Notes: generated by a model from the letters alone, not told the origin. 64,000 nt of DNA from Litorivita pollutaquae (GCF_003205515.1 NZ_KZ826482.1:248001-312000), one strand, 5' to 3'; shown: positions 19,987 through 30,247, numbered from the stretch's first letter. Made by a program: numbers and translations.

Positions 19987-21324
19987 TTAGCAGGTCAGAT
20001 CATTGAACAGTGCAAACAACATCAGCGACAACACAATCGTCATGCCGATCGCCATCAACACCTGCATGACTTTTTCATTCGGTGGACGCCCCGCGACGGC
20101 TTCATAAGCGTAAAACACCAAATGCCCCCCATCCAGCATCGGAATCGGGAAGAGGTTCAAAAGACCCACCGCCGTCGACAAAACCGCAATGAACCAAACA
20201 AAGCTCTCGATACCTTGGCTGGCTTGCGCCTTGGAAATTTGCGCAATCGAAATCGGCCCCGCCATGTTGCAGCTGCTGATTTTGCCGGTGATCATATGCC
20301 ATAGTCCCGACACCGAACCGCGCATGATCGCACCGGTTTGGTTTACGCCGGCCCAAACCGATTGACCGATGCCCAAAGGCTCGGTCGCCGGTTCAAAGGC
20401 AAAACCGCCCGCGATCCCGATCCGCCAATTGGTCGCGAAACTGCCGCCCTCTTGCGGCTCATCCGTGGCGCGCGGGGTCAGCACGAAATCAAGCATCTGC
20501 CCATCGCGCCACACTTCGAGATCCAAAGGCGCCCCTTCGGAGGCTTCAACGGCGGTTTTCAACTGTGCAAAGGCGGCAATCGGCGTGCCGTCGATGGCGG
20601 TGACCACATCCCCGACCTTCATGTCGATTTCATAGGCGGCGGATTTGGGCGACAGTTGCGTGACAATCGGCGGATAAAGGAACGGCCCGTCCACGACCAT
20701 TTCACGGCCCTCGCGCAACACCGTGTAATCCAGAACAGGTTGCTGCGGCAGCGCCTCGGCCAACGCGTCAAACCCCGACGCATCCTCGAAGGACGGCACG
20801 TCCATGCCCTCAATCTGCAAAATCTCGTCGCCGGGCATCAATTCAACAACCGCCGGACCCGTCGGGCGCATTTCACCCACGGTCAAGGGTTCGGACACCT
20901 GCCCACGCAGGGCAATCACCACGGCAAACACCGCAATCGACAACATGAAGTTAAATAGCGGCCCCGCCACAACCGTCGCCGCCCGCGCCCACAAAGGTGC
21001 GCCATGCATAGTGTGGCGCAACATCTCTTCGGGCATTTCTTCCATCGCCTCGCCGTCTTTGCCCGACGCCGCATTGGCATCGCCCAAAAACTTCACGTAG
21101 CCGCCAAAAGGCAAAAGTGCGAATTGCCATTTCGTGCCGCGTTTATCCATGCGCGAATAGATCACCGGCCCGAAGCCAAGGCTGAACACCTCTGCTTTGA
21201 TCCCCGACAGACGCCCGATAATGTAATGCCCGTATTCGTGGATCGCCACGATCACCGAAAGCGCCACGACAAAGGCCGCGAGGGTTCCCAACAGGCCGCC
21301 GAACTGCGGAATAATCTCCAGCAT
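19987..21324 (-). CDS. rseP: Site-2 zinc protease RseP
   Basis: An inner-membrane intramembrane metalloprotease of 445 residues. The zinc site HEYGH is in the first transmembrane helix (residue about 29) and the second site LFPIPMLDGGHLVF is near residue 385. Two PDZ-like domains lie between (about 115-290). It releases sigma factors by cutting anti-sigma proteins and removes signal-peptide remnants. The gene order dxr-rseP-bamA is the usual proteobacterial one. Confidence 0.96.
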   Translation of the reverse strand: MLEIIPQFGGLLGTLAAFVVALSVIVAIHEYGHYIIGRLSGIKAEVFSLGFGPVIYSRMDKRGTKWQFALLPFGGYVKFLGDANAASGKDGEAMEEMPEEMLRHTMHGAPLWARAATVVAGPLFNFMLSIAVFAVVIALRGQVSEPLTVGEMRPTGPAVVELMPGDEILQIEGMDVPSFEDASGFDALAEALPQQPVLDYTVLREGREMVVDGPFLYPPIVTQLSPKSAAYEIDMKVGDVVTAIDGTPIAAFAQLKTAVEASEGAPLDLEVWRDGQMLDFVLTPRATDEPQEGGSFATNWRIGIAGGFAFEPATEPLGIGQSVWAGVNQTGAIMRGSVSGLWHMITGKISSCNMAGPISIAQISKAQASQGIESFVWFIAVLSTAVGLLNLFPIPMLDGGHLVFYAYEAVAGRPPNEKVMQVLMAIGMTIVLSLMLFALFNDLTC

Positions 21325-21385
21325 TATGCGTGTTCCTCTGCTCTAATGCCCTTTTGGGCGTTTCTTTTGGGCGCTTTGGCGGGGC

Positions 21386-22555
21386 TTACCCCATCCGCGC
21401 CATGATTTTATCCGCCGTCTCGCGCGCAATCTGGTCGGTTTTATGAACGTTATCTAGGGTAATCTCGGCATCAATATGGCATCCGTCCGATGACATTTGC
21501 GCGAGCGCCGCCTCAACCACATCGGCCATTTGCAAAAACCCGATCCGCCCGGCGATGAACCCGTCTAGCGCGCGTTCTTTGGCCGCGTTGAACACCGCCC
21601 CTGACAATCCGCCCGCCGCCATGACCTCGCGTGCAAGCCGCAACGCAGGATACCGCGCCTCATCAGGCGCACGAAACTCCAACGTACCAAGCGCCGCCAG
21701 ATCGAGCCGCTCGACCGGCAGATCGCGGCGCTGCGGATAATGCAGCGCATACCCGATCGCATGACGCATGTCCGGCGCGCCCAGATGCGCCATCAACGCC
21801 CCGTCATTGAACCCGACCAAAGCATGCACCATGGATTGCGGGTGCACCAGAACTTCGATTTGCTCTGCGCGTATATCGAAATACTCTTTTGTTTCAATGA
21901 CTTCTAGCGCCTTATTAAACATAGATGCGCTATCGATCGTGATGCGTTGCCCCATGTCCCAATTGGGATGGGTCGCGGCCTCTGCCGGTGTGGCATGGGC
22001 CAATTTTTCCATCGGCCAATCACGAAATGCGCCGCCCGATGCGGTGATGATGATCCGCTCGACGGCCGAGATCTCTTCGCCCACCAGCGCTTGGAAAATT
22101 GCTGAATGCTCGCTGTCCACCGGCAAAATCCGCGCGCCGGACGCCCGTGCCGTCGCCATCAACAATGGCCCCGCCGTCACCAGCGATTCCTTATTGGCCA
22201 AAGCCAAGGTGGCACCGCCCTGCAAGGCGATTAAACCCGGCGCAAGCCCCGCCGCGCCGACAATCGCAGACATCACCCAATCGGCCGGCATGGCCGCCGC
22301 CTCAAGCAAAGCCGCCCGTCCGGCGGCCGCCTTGACGCCGCTTTGGCCAAGCGCGGCGCGCAAATCATCAAGGCGGTTTTCATCCGCCGTGACCGCCACC
22401 TGCGCCCCTAGCCGCACCGCATCTGCCGCGAGCTGCGCGATGTTCTGACCGCCGGTCAGGGCCACCACATCATAGTCTTGCGGCGCGCGTGCGATCAGAT
22501 CAATCGTGCTTTGCCCGATTGAGCCGGTCGCACCAAAAATAGAAACCCTGCGCAT
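21386..22555 (-). CDS. dxr: 1-deoxy-D-xylulose 5-phosphate reductoisomerase
   Basis: Second enzyme of the MEP isoprenoid pathway, converting DXP to MEP with NADPH. The N-terminus has the Rossmann motif GATGSIGQST; LANKESLV and PVDSEHSAIFQ contribute to the metal and substrate site; THPNWDMGQRITIDSASMFNK (given here in spirit, near residues 195-215) completes the signature. It supplies the isoprenoid for UppS, encoded nearby. Confidence 0.96.
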   Translation of the reverse strand: MRRVSIFGATGSIGQSTIDLIARAPQDYDVVALTGGQNIAQLAADAVRLGAQVAVTADENRLDDLRAALGQSGVKAAAGRAALLEAAAMPADWVMSAIVGAAGLAPGLIALQGGATLALANKESLVTAGPLLMATARASGARILPVDSEHSAIFQALVGEEISAVERIIITASGGAFRDWPMEKLAHATPAEAATHPNWDMGQRITIDSASMFNKALEVIETKEYFDIRAEQIEVLVHPQSMVHALVGFNDGALMAHLGAPDMRHAIGYALHYPQRRDLPVERLDLAALGTLEFRAPDEARYPALRLAREVMAAGGLSGAVFNAAKERALDGFIAGRIGFLQMADVVEAALAQMSSDGCHIDAEITLDNVHKTDQIARETADKIMARMG

Positions 22556-22558
22556 GGA

Positions 22559-23350
22559 TCAGCCGATCCCCGGCGGGAAAGCAATCAATTGCCCCGCGAT
22601 CAACACAAACAGCGCCGCACCGAGCATGCCGTCAAACCGGTCCATCAACCCTCCGTGCCCCGGGATCAGGTTCGAACTATCCTTGACACCCATTTTACGC
22701 TTTACCGCGCTCTCGGAAATATCGCCAATTTGCGACGCCATCGACACCGCCACAGACACGCCGATGATCTGCACATTCGCGCCCAGCACGATCATGCAAA
22801 TCCCCCCGACAATCCCCGCGCCGATCCATCCGGCCACGGTGCCGGACCATGTTTTCTTGGGGCTGACCCGCGGCCAGAATTTCGGACCGCCGATAAAACG
22901 GCCCGCAAAATAACCGAGGACATCCGTGACCACGACAGTGACCACCAGCCACAACAGCCACTCCATCCCCCAATCGCCCCGCAATTTACCCATGCCGAAA
23001 CTGGCCAAAACGATCATGGCCGCAAACACCAGATAGAGCGCGCGATTGTGTTTGAGCAAAGCAATGCCGGCCATCACCGGCGCCAAAAGTAGCGGCAAGG
23101 CCAAGCCGCCCGGCAAATACAGTGCCGCCAAAACGGCCGCGCCGCCCGCAAAGCCAAGCTGCAGCGCCGCACTATGCGCCGCCGGATGCAGCATCCGCAC
23201 CAATTCCCAAATCATCACGCCGCAAACCACAGCAATCAAGGCCGCGAACCACAGCCCCCCCGCCACAATCGCGCCCAGCCCGACGGCAACCATCGCCACA
23301 CCGGACACCGCCCGCGCAACCAGATCGCTCCAATTCGATGTGCTACTCAT
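22559..23350 (-). CDS. cdsA: Phosphatidate cytidylyltransferase
   Basis: An inner-membrane enzyme making CDP-diacylglycerol from phosphatidate and CTP. It has seven or so hydrophobic segments. The C-terminal signature is present: PKKTWSGTVAGW, then GDISESAVKRKMGVKDSS and PGHGGLMDRFDG. The 263 residues match the family. It starts 11 bases after uppS and ends 3 bases before dxr, so it is in the same operon. Confidence 0.95.
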   Translation of the reverse strand: MSSTSNWSDLVARAVSGVAMVAVGLGAIVAGGLWFAALIAVVCGVMIWELVRMLHPAAHSAALQLGFAGGAAVLAALYLPGGLALPLLLAPVMAGIALLKHNRALYLVFAAMIVLASFGMGKLRGDWGMEWLLWLVVTVVVTDVLGYFAGRFIGGPKFWPRVSPKKTWSGTVAGWIGAGIVGGICMIVLGANVQIIGVSVAVSMASQIGDISESAVKRKMGVKDSSNLIPGHGGLMDRFDGMLGAALFVLIAGQLIAFPPGIG

Positions 23351-23361
23351 CGCGCCTCACA

Positions 23362-24111
23362 TCACAGTTTGACCGCGCCAAACCGACGGTCGCGTTTGCC
23401 ATAATCCTTTACCAACCGCGCCAGTTCCGCAGCAGTAAAATCCGGCCAGAGGGTTTCGATAAACTCGTATTCCGCATAGGCCGATTGCCAGAGCAGAAAA
23501 TTCGATATCCGCGCTTCACCGGAGGTGCGGATCACAAGGTCAGGATCAGGTAAAACGCAAGTATCCAAATACTTTGGCAGCGTTTCCTCATCCACTTTTT
23601 CGGGATCGAGTTTCCCCGCCGCCACATCTTGCGCCAAGCGTTTCGTCGCCCGCGCCACCTCGTCGCGGCTGCCATAATTCAGCGCGATAGTCAGATGCAC
23701 GCGATCATTGCCTGAGGTCATTTCTTCAAGCTCGTCCATCAACAGGACCAACTTGCGATCCAAACGCACCCGATCACCGATGAACCGCACCCGCACGCCC
23801 TCGTCGGCCAGGGCTCGTGCTTCTTTGGTGATATAACGGCGGAACAGGCTCATCAGCCCCGCAACCTCGACCTGCGTGCGTTTCCAGTTCTCGGTGGAAA
23901 AGGCGAAAATCGTCACGTACTTGACGCCCAGATCTGGACAGGCCTCGACAACCTCGCGCACACGTTTGGCACCGGCATGGTGACCAAACAGGCGCGGCCG
24001 CCCACGCCGTTGTGCCCAACGACCATTGCCATCCATGATGATCGCAACATGGCGCGGGCCGTTTTGGACGGCATCCGGCGCGCTTAGGCGTTTTTCGTCC
24101 GTCACGGCCAT
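23362..24111 (-). CDS. uppS: Isoprenyl transferase (undecaprenyl diphosphate synthase)
   Basis: Extends farnesyl diphosphate to the C55 lipid carrier for peptidoglycan and other glycans. The catalytic IIMDGNGRWAQ is near residue 25, followed by FAFSTENWKR and the C-terminal RTSGEARISNFLLWQ and YAEYEF. The 249-residue length is normal. It lies between frr and cdsA, as in most proteobacteria. Confidence 0.96.
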   Translation of the reverse strand: MAVTDEKRLSAPDAVQNGPRHVAIIMDGNGRWAQRRGRPRLFGHHAGAKRVREVVEACPDLGVKYVTIFAFSTENWKRTQVEVAGLMSLFRRYITKEARALADEGVRVRFIGDRVRLDRKLVLLMDELEEMTSGNDRVHLTIALNYGSRDEVARATKRLAQDVAAGKLDPEKVDEETLPKYLDTCVLPDPDLVIRTSGEARISNFLLWQSAYAEYEFIETLWPDFTAAELARLVKDYGKRDRRFGAVKL

Positions 24112-24132
24112 CGCCCGCTCCTCATCCGCGCC

Positions 24133-24699
24133 TTAAACCTGCATGATCTCTTCTTGTTTATGCTCCAATGCCGCATCAACCGCCTTGATATATTTATCGG
24201 TCAAATCCTGCACTTCGCTTTCCCAGATCTTTTGATCATCTTCGGACATGCCATCGTTTTTGGCTTTCTTGATCTGATCCATACCGTCGCGGCGGATATT
24301 GCGCACCGACACCCGGGCGTGTTCGGCATATTGCGCGGCAACGCGGGTCAAATCGCGGCGGCGCTCTTCGTTGAGTTCCGGAATCGGCAACATCACAATT
24401 GTGCCGTTCGTCTGAGGATTGATCCCCAAGCCGCTGTTCATAATGGCTTTTTCAACGGCTTGCACCATAGACTTATCCCACACATTGACCGTGACCATAC
24501 GCGGTTCGGGCACGTTGACGGTCCCAACCTGATTGATCGGCGTTTTTTGTCCGTAGGCCTCGACCATCACCGGCTCCAACATCGAGGCCGACGCGCGGCC
24601 TGTGCGCAAGGAGGCAAACTCGGTCTTCAAAGCAGACATTGCCCCATCCATGCGACGGGTCAAATCATCGGTATCAATCATAAATTCTTCATCAGCCAT
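24133..24699 (-). CDS. frr: Ribosome recycling factor
   Basis: Releases ribosomes from mRNA after termination, together with EF-G. The sequence has the hallmark [35 protein letters not shown] and the terminal helix domain. It is 188 residues long. The start [13 protein letters not shown] is supported by AAGGA about 10 bases upstream; a second ATG at 24681 is possible. pyrH is upstream on the same strand. Confidence 0.96.
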   Translation of the reverse strand: MADEEFMIDTDDLTRRMDGAMSALKTEFASLRTGRASASMLEPVMVEAYGQKTPINQVGTVNVPEPRMVTVNVWDKSMVQAVEKAIMNSGLGINPQTNGTIVMLPIPELNEERRRDLTRVAAQYAEHARVSVRNIRRDGMDQIKKAKNDGMSEDDQKIWESEVQDLTDKYIKAVDAALEHKQEEIMQV

Positions 24700-24780
24700 C
24701 TTCTTATCGTCCTTCTCGTGGCTTATCGGCGCGCCGCGCGTGGCGGGCCGCCCTATGCTCTTTGTTGCGCTACAATAACG

Positions 24781-25518
24781 TCAATCACCCACGGTTGTAT
24801 AGGTGCCTTGCCCCGACAGAATGCCGCGAAATCCGCCCGGCTCGTCGAGGGAAAACACGATGATCGGCAGGGAGTTGTCGCGCGCCAAAGCAATGGCGCT
24901 GGCATCCATAACGCCCAGATGTCCGGCCAGGACCTCGTCATAGCTGACCTTCTCATAGCGTTTGGCATCCGCAAATTTCACCGGATCCTTGTCGTAGACA
25001 CCGTTGACCTTGGTGCCTTTGAAAATCGCCTCGCACGCCATTTCATTGGCGCGCAATGTCGCGGCGGTGTCGGTGGTGAAGTAAGGGTTTCCGGTGCCGG
25101 CGGCAAAAATGCACACCCGCTTTTTTTCCAAATGGCGCACGGCGCGGCGGCGAATATAGGGCTCAGCCACCTCATTCATTGTGATGGCCGAAATCACCCG
25201 CGTATGAATACCCAATTCTTCAAGCGCCGATTGCATCGCAAGCGCGTTCATCACCGTGGCGAGCATCCCCATATAATCGGCGGTGGTGCGTTCCATCCCC
25301 TGTGCCGACCCTTGCAGACCGCGGAAAATATTGCCGCCGCCAATCACCATGCAAATCTCGACCCCCATCTGTTGCACGGTTTGCACTTCGCGTGCGATCC
25401 GCTCGACCGTGGGGGGATGCAATCCAAACCCCTGATCGCCCATCAAGGCCTCACCAGAGATTTTCAACATCACACGTTTGAATTTTGTGGTGGGGATGGG
25501 GGTGTCAGTCGAGGACAT
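24781..25518 (-). CDS. pyrH: UMP kinase
   Basis: Phosphorylates UMP to UDP in pyrimidine nucleotide synthesis. The N-terminus has [12 protein letters not shown], then [10 protein letters not shown] and [19 protein letters not shown]; the C-terminal nucleotide site includes TVNGVYD-like [10 protein letters not shown]. The start at 25518 has AGGAG 7 bases upstream; upstream in-frame methionines lack this. It is 245 residues long. It is divergent from miaA and leads into frr. Confidence 0.96.
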   Translation of the reverse strand: MSSTDTPIPTTKFKRVMLKISGEALMGDQGFGLHPPTVERIAREVQTVQQMGVEICMVIGGGNIFRGLQGSAQGMERTTADYMGMLATVMNALAMQSALEELGIHTRVISAITMNEVAEPYIRRRAVRHLEKKRVCIFAAGTGNPYFTTDTAATLRANEMACEAIFKGTKVNGVYDKDPVKFADAKRYEKVSYDEVLAGHLGVMDASAIALARDNSLPIIVFSLDEPGGFRGILSGQGTYTTVGD

Positions 25519-25669
25519 CGCGGCGCTCCTAAAGCAAGTCTGAGGCGGGATCGTATTGGCCCGCAAAATGTCGCAAATCGGCGGCAGGTTCAATGCGCGA
25601 TTGTCGCTTCGGGCACGCAGCATGCTCATGCCCCTCGAAAACCCGACAAAGGCGCAGTAAAGAAGCACC

Positions 25670-26569
25670 ATGAGCACCGCATTCGATCCCCTTTCCGCCA
25701 TCTCTGCCCATGATCATGTGTTGATTGCCGGGCCGACCGCCTCTGGCAAATCTGCCCTCGCGCTCCAAATCGCGGCGCGGCACGGCGGCATCGTCGTCAA
25801 TGCCGATGCTTTGCAAGTTTATGACAATTGGCGGGTGCTCTCGGCGCGCCCCTCACCAGAGGAAGAAGCCGCCGCACCCCATGCGCTTTACGGTCATGTC
25901 GCATATGATGCGCCCTATTCGGTTGGCCATTGGTTGCGGGATCTGGCGCCATTGCTGGAAGGCGGTCAGAGATTGATCATCACCGGCGGCACGGGGCTAT
26001 ACTTCACCGCCCTGACCCGCGGCCTTGTGGACATCCCGCAAACCCCCGACGCCCTGCGCAGTAAGGCCAATGCCCGCATTCGCGCCGAAGGTCTCGATCC
26101 GATGCTGGACGAATTGGACGCAGCCACCCGTGCGCGGATCGACGTGCAAAATCCAATGCGGGTGCAACGCGCGTGGGAGGTATTACAAAACACCGGTCGC
26201 GGGTTTGCCGATTGGCAAGATGCCACGCCGCCGCCGCTCCTGCCGTTGGACCGCTGCGTGCCGGTGCTGTTTGATGTGGATAAGGATTGGCTCAATGCCC
26301 GCATCGCCCGGCGTTTTGAGGCAATGTTGGAACAGGGCGCCTTGGACGAGGCCCGCGCCAACCTCGACACATGGGATATCGAGCGCCCTTCGGCCAAAGC
26401 CATCGGCGCGCCAGAGCTGATCGCCCATCTGCGCGGCGAAATTTCGCTCAATGCGGCGCAGGAGGCCGCAACAATCGCCACACGCCAATTCGCCAAGCGG
26501 CAAAGGACATGGTTTCGGTCAAAAATGGCCGATTGGCACCGCTACAGGCCGGATTTCGCTGACAATTGA
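25670..26569 (+). CDS. miaA: tRNA dimethylallyltransferase
   Basis: Adds a dimethylallyl group to A37 of tRNAs reading codons that begin with U. The P-loop [13 protein letters not shown], the [11 protein letters not shown] segment and the [13 protein letters not shown] motif are present, as is the C-terminal [13 protein letters not shown]. In the family the second motif is usually DS.Q.Y; here it is NADALQVY. It is 299 residues long. Confidence 0.95.
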   Translation: MSTAFDPLSAISAHDHVLIAGPTASGKSALALQIAARHGGIVVNADALQVYDNWRVLSARPSPEEEAAAPHALYGHVAYDAPYSVGHWLRDLAPLLEGGQRLIITGGTGLYFTALTRGLVDIPQTPDALRSKANARIRAEGLDPMLDELDAATRARIDVQNPMRVQRAWEVLQNTGRGFADWQDATPPPLLPLDRCVPVLFDVDKDWLNARIARRFEAMLEQGALDEARANLDTWDIERPSAKAIGAPELIAHLRGEISLNAAQEAATIATRQFAKRQRTWFRSKMADWHRYRPDFADN

Positions 26570-26648
26570 TCTTTTGGCACAATTTTGCTCTCAATTCCGG
26601 CGCAATTTCGGTTTAAACAAAGGCAAAGCAAACCATGAGAGTCGCGCC

Positions 26649-27491
26649 GTGCCAAGTAACATTCCCTACGCCGACCCCGATCAGGCCCGTTTACCGGTGC
26701 CAAAGGTCCACAGCCTTGCGCAGCTGACCGCCGGCGCGCCGTGGCGGCTTGAATTGCATCATGCCCGCGCGGCGCATTTGCTGATCTGGACCACGCGCGG
26801 TCAAGGTATTTGCACCCTTGGCGGGCTGCGCCGCGGCCTCGGCGCCCATAACCTGTTGGTGATCCCCGCCGGCACCTTGATGTCGATTGATTTCGGCAAA
26901 CAAGGATTCGCACAGGCGGTGGAAATCCCGACAAAATGCGGCGTCGCCTTGCCGGATGAACCGATGATCCTACGTCTGCGCGACGCCCAGACCCAAGGCG
27001 AGCTGACCGCCATTCTCGATGCGATGACCCGCGAACAAAATGCCGCGCGCCCCTTCGTCGGAGAAGCCATGCTGGCCCAAGGCGCCCTGCTTTCGGTCTG
27101 GCTGCGCCGTGCGCTTTTGGCCGAAGAAGACGTCCCGCGTCAGAACGCGGCCGAACGTCTGACCCGCGCCTTTACCGCGCTTGTGGCCCGCGACTACCAA
27201 TCGGGCAAACCCATGGCCGATTATGCCGCCGCACTTGGCGTCACACCGACCCATTTGACCCGCAGCTGCAAACAGGTGACCGGACAAACCGCCGCCGACC
27301 TGATCACCGAGGCGACCCTACATGCCGCCCGCGAACGGTTAGAGCGCGGCGCCCTGCCGATCCAAACCATCGCGGCCGAATTGGGCTTTGGCAGCGCGGC
27401 CTATTTTACCCGTTTCGTGCAACATCACACCAGCCGCACGCCGAGCGCCCTGCGCAAATTCGCACAAGACCGCAGCCGCGCATCACCTTAA
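26649..27491 (+). CDS. AraC-family transcriptional regulator
   Basis: A 280-residue regulator with an N-terminal cupin-like effector domain (about 20-90) and two helix-turn-helix motifs at the C-terminus (about 185-275). The second contains IQTIAAELGFGSAAYFTRFVQ, the AraC signature. The start is read as GTG (VPSNIPYADPDQ) preceded by GAGAG at 7 bases, since no ATG in frame precedes the domain without entering miaA. Neighbours do not indicate a target. Confidence 0.85.
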   Translation: MPSNIPYADPDQARLPVPKVHSLAQLTAGAPWRLELHHARAAHLLIWTTRGQGICTLGGLRRGLGAHNLLVIPAGTLMSIDFGKQGFAQAVEIPTKCGVALPDEPMILRLRDAQTQGELTAILDAMTREQNAARPFVGEAMLAQGALLSVWLRRALLAEEDVPRQNAAERLTRAFTALVARDYQSGKPMADYAAALGVTPTHLTRSCKQVTGQTAADLITEATLHAARERLERGALPIQTIAAELGFGSAAYFTRFVQHHTSRTPSALRKFAQDRSRASP

Positions 27492-27532
27492 TAATGCGCC
27501 GCAAGATGTTACTTTAAAAGAAAATAGTGAGG

Positions 27533-28135
27533 TCAGCTGCCCCAGATTTTGCGCACATAGAGTTGCGTCTCACGGTAGGGAGGCACGCCGCCGTATTTCT
27601 CCACCGCGCCCGGTCCGGCATTATAGGCCGCCAAAGCCAAACGCCACGAACCGAACTTGCGATATTGCATCTTCAGATAACGCGCACCGCCTTCGAGGTT
27701 TTGCTGCGGATCATGCGGATTGACCCCCAATACAGCAGCCGTGCCGGGCATCAATTGCGCCAAACCCACGGCCCCCTTGTGCGACCGCGCCCGGACCTTC
27801 CACCCTGATTCTTGCTGCACCAGACGCAAGAACAAATCCTCTGGCACGCCGTGTTTGCGCGCCGCATCCCGCGCCACATTCAACAGCGGACCTTTGTATT
27901 TGCCGCGATACGTCGGCGCGCCGTATTTGCTTGGGATCGCGACGCTTTTGGGCTGCAGCCGAACAGAATTCGCGTATTGCTTCGAGGCCCGACTGTCGAG
28001 CACCCGCGTTTGCTTGGAAAACAGATGCGTGCTGGACCGGGTCGAGAACATATCGGCATGGACCGCACGCGGTCCCGTAAGTGATGCTGCCGTTCCGATC
28101 ACCAGAACCGCCAAGCCAAAGGCCGGTTTACGCAT
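27533..28135 (-). CDS. Lytic transglycosylase, SLT family
   Basis: A secreted murein-cutting enzyme of 200 residues. A signal peptide covers about residues 1-27 ([19 protein letters not shown] to VHA). The SLT domain spans about 85-195, with catalytic Glu in RLVQQESGW, followed by [13 protein letters not shown] and the [13 protein letters not shown] motif. The ATG at 28135 has AGGGA 8 bases upstream; an ATG 9 codons earlier lacks this. It is convergent with the AraC gene. Confidence 0.92.
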   Translation of the reverse strand: MRKPAFGLAVLVIGTAASLTGPRAVHADMFSTRSSTHLFSKQTRVLDSRASKQYANSVRLQPKSVAIPSKYGAPTYRGKYKGPLLNVARDAARKHGVPEDLFLRLVQQESGWKVRARSHKGAVGLAQLMPGTAAVLGVNPHDPQQNLEGGARYLKMQYRKFGSWRLALAAYNAGPGAVEKYGGVPPYRETQLYVRKIWGS

Positions 28136-28459
28136 TATCTTTGTCCCTAATCCCTCACGCAAAGCACCCGCTGTCCCTGCGGGGTCTGCTCCACGGCGCT
28201 AAGCTACGCGCCCGCGCGCCGGTTTTGAACCCTTGGAGGGAGAATTTAACCCCACAGGCGGCGTATTACGCAAAAATTCGCCCATTCCATGCGAATTTCA
28301 CCGTATATCCCCGACGGCCAGCGACCCCGCGCGCCATGATTCGCCCCGCTGCCTGCACCGCGCCGGGAATTGCTCCCTGAAATTGCCCATTGCCGCCCGC
28401 CCCCCAAGATGGTGTAACTTACCCTTCAAGAGAGACAAGATTCTGCGGGAGGCTCACGC
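28136..28459. other. Divergent intergenic region, transglycosylase to ssb
   Basis: About 320 bases with no convincing gene. It must hold the promoters of both flanking genes. The only clear structure is the inverted repeat at 28274-28298. No LexA box was found before ssb. Confidence 0.6.
28274..28298. repeat. 8-bp perfect inverted repeat upstream of ssb
   Basis: AAATTCGC (28274-28281) and GCGAATTT (28291-28298) flank a 9-base spacer. The symmetry and AT-rich arms suggest an operator or a small hairpin in the divergent promoter region. Confidence 0.4.
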
Positions 28460-28951
28460 ATGGCCGGTTCGGTTAACAAAGTAATTCTCATCGGCAATTT
28501 GGGGCGTGATCCCGAGGTGCGCACATTCAGCAACGGCGGCAAGGTTTGCAATCTGCGCATTGCGACCTCCGAGACCTGGAAAGACAAAAACACCGGCGAG
28601 CGCAAGGAACGCACCGAATGGCATTCGGTGGCGATTTTCCAAGAGGGTCTCGTTCGGATCGCCGAGCAATATCTGCGCAAAGGCTCGAAAGTCTACATCG
28701 AAGGCAAATTGCAAACCCGCAAATGGCAGGATCAATCCGGCGCGGATCGCTATTCCACCGAAGTGGTACTGCAAGGTTTCGACGGCGTATTGACCATGCT
28801 CGACGGGCGCAATGACAACAGTGGCGGCCAAGGCGGCAATTATGGTGGCCCCTCCTCGGGCGGCGATTATGGCGGATCGAGCAGCAGCTCGGGCGGTGAT
28901 TTCGGCGGCGGCGCGCCCTCGCGCGACATCGACGACGAAATCCCGTTCTAA
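28460..28951 (+). CDS. ssb: Single-stranded DNA-binding protein
   Basis: Coats single-stranded DNA in replication, repair and recombination. An OB fold covers residues 1-110 ([37 protein letters not shown]). A Gly/Ser-rich linker (about 118-155) and the acidic tip DIDDEIPF, which recruits partner proteins such as RecG and RecQ, follow. GGGAGG precedes the ATG. It is 163 residues long. Confidence 0.97.
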   Translation: MAGSVNKVILIGNLGRDPEVRTFSNGGKVCNLRIATSETWKDKNTGERKERTEWHSVAIFQEGLVRIAEQYLRKGSKVYIEGKLQTRKWQDQSGADRYSTEVVLQGFDGVLTMLDGRNDNSGGQGGNYGGPSSGGDYGGSSSSSGGDFGGGAPSRDIDDEIPF

Positions 28952-29004
28952 AACCTCTGGCCCCGCGCCAAAATGGCCAAGCGCCGCGACCGACACCTTG
29001 CAAA

Positions 29005-29033
29005 GAACCGTCCCGCCATTGGGCGGTTCTTTT
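29005..29033 (+). terminator. Terminator of ssb
   Basis: GAACCG and CGGTTC (6 bp) enclose a second possible stem, CCGCC/GGCGG, and are followed by TTTT. On the other strand AAAG precedes the hairpin, so it may also stop the small minus-strand gene next to it. Confidence 0.6.
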
Positions 29034-29040
29034 GTATTGA

Positions 29041-29178
29041 TTACACCACCAATGAAACCAACGCCGCCAAGGCAAAGGGCACCGACAGCAGGCACGCCAA
29101 CAGCAGCGCCGCCCATAGGGTCGGGCGCGGTCCGGGGGCGGTTTTCCCGAAAACTGCAGTGGAAGACTGGCGTTTCAT
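29041..29178 (-). CDS. Possible 45-residue membrane microprotein
   Basis: A short frame beginning MKRQSSTAVFGKTAPGPRPT followed by a hydrophobic stretch of about 25 residues (LWAALLLACLLSVPFALAAL then VSLVV). The polar, proline-containing N-terminus and single helix look like a genuine small membrane protein, and the gene fills an otherwise empty gap. No good ribosome site is visible, which lowers confidence. Function unknown. Confidence 0.45.
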   Translation of the reverse strand: MKRQSSTAVFGKTAPGPRPTLWAALLLACLLSVPFALAALVSLVV

Positions 29179-29224
29179 ATCCGCATTAACCACGTTTTAG
29201 GTTTTCAAAGGCTTAACTCGGCCC

Positions 29225-30247
29225 ATGTCCCATCGTGCCGCCGACGCTGCTAACACCCGATCTGACCATAAATTTGACATTGACTGGCACCCTGCCCGTC
29301 GATGCCCTCTGCCTGCGGGCGCAGAGCTGGCGCCGCTGCAACAACATCCCGCCTATGCCGCCGCGCTGACCCAGTCCTCGAGCGCAAGCGTTCACGATAT
29401 GCGCGCGGCGTTGATCCATCACGGTGGCCGCGTGGTCGGGCGGGCACAACTGTTGTTGCGGCATCTGCCGGTGCTTGGTCCCGTTGCCTATCTGCCGCGC
29501 GGGCCACTGTGGTGCGATGCGGTGCCTGAAAGCGTGAAACATCAAGCCCTGCGCGCCCTGCGCTCCTCGCTGCGCGCGGCGGGCGTGCCTTCGCGGATCT
29601 GGCTTGCCAATGCCGAGGATGCGGCTGGCGCGGATCATCTGGCCCGCATCGGGTATCTGCCTGTCATCACGCCGCAATATGTCGCGGAGATCGACCTTTC
29701 CGGCGATCAAGACACCCGCCTCGCCGCGCAACACGGCAAATGGCGCAACCGGCTGCGCCATGCCCAAACGCAAGCTTTGCATGTCGCCCACCGCCCCTTG
29801 AACCCTGCGCAAGACGGGTGGCTTTTGGCGGCAGAGACCGTGCAACAGGGTGTCAAAGGTTACCGTGCCCTGCCCGCCGCCTTTGCGGCGCAATATCCCA
29901 ACGATCAAACCCGTCTGTTTTTGGCTGAAAACCGCGGCGAGGTGATTGCCGCCATGTTGATCTTGCGCCACGGCGCAGCCGCCAGTTACCACATCGGATG
30001 GAGCAGCAACGCGGGAAGATCGGTCTCGGCGCATAATCTGCTGCTCTGGCAAGCCTCCAATTGGCTGGCGCGCAAGGGTGTGCTACGATTTGACCTCGGG
30101 TCGGTGGACACCGATGCTGCCGCCGGGTTGGCCCGCTTCAAACTGGGTGCAGGGGCCGATTTGCGCGCCCTCGGGCCAACCATGCTCTATACGCCGTCCG
30201 TCGCCCATCTGGGCAAGATCAGGGGCCATCTTAAGCACGCGGCGTGA
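29225..30247 (+). CDS. GNAT / FemAB-like acyltransferase
   Basis: A 340-residue protein with two GNAT-like halves. In the second half are NRLRHAQTQAL, a QYPNDQTRLFLAENRGEVIAA core (quoted in part), AASYHIGWSSNAGRSVSAHNLL and LRFDLGSVDTDAAAGLARFKLG. The last motif, with FDLG and GLARFK, is typical of FemAB-like and BioF2-like acetyltransferases that transfer acyl or aminoacyl groups. The substrate is not predictable. It stands alone between ssb and typA. Confidence 0.72.
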   Translation: MSHRAADAANTRSDHKFDIDWHPARRCPLPAGAELAPLQQHPAYAAALTQSSSASVHDMRAALIHHGGRVVGRAQLLLRHLPVLGPVAYLPRGPLWCDAVPESVKHQALRALRSSLRAAGVPSRIWLANAEDAAGADHLARIGYLPVITPQYVAEIDLSGDQDTRLAAQHGKWRNRLRHAQTQALHVAHRPLNPAQDGWLLAAETVQQGVKGYRALPAAFAAQYPNDQTRLFLAENRGEVIAAMLILRHGAAASYHIGWSSNAGRSVSAHNLLLWQASNWLARKGVLRFDLGSVDTDAAAGLARFKLGAGADLRALGPTMLYTPSVAHLGKIRGHLKHAA

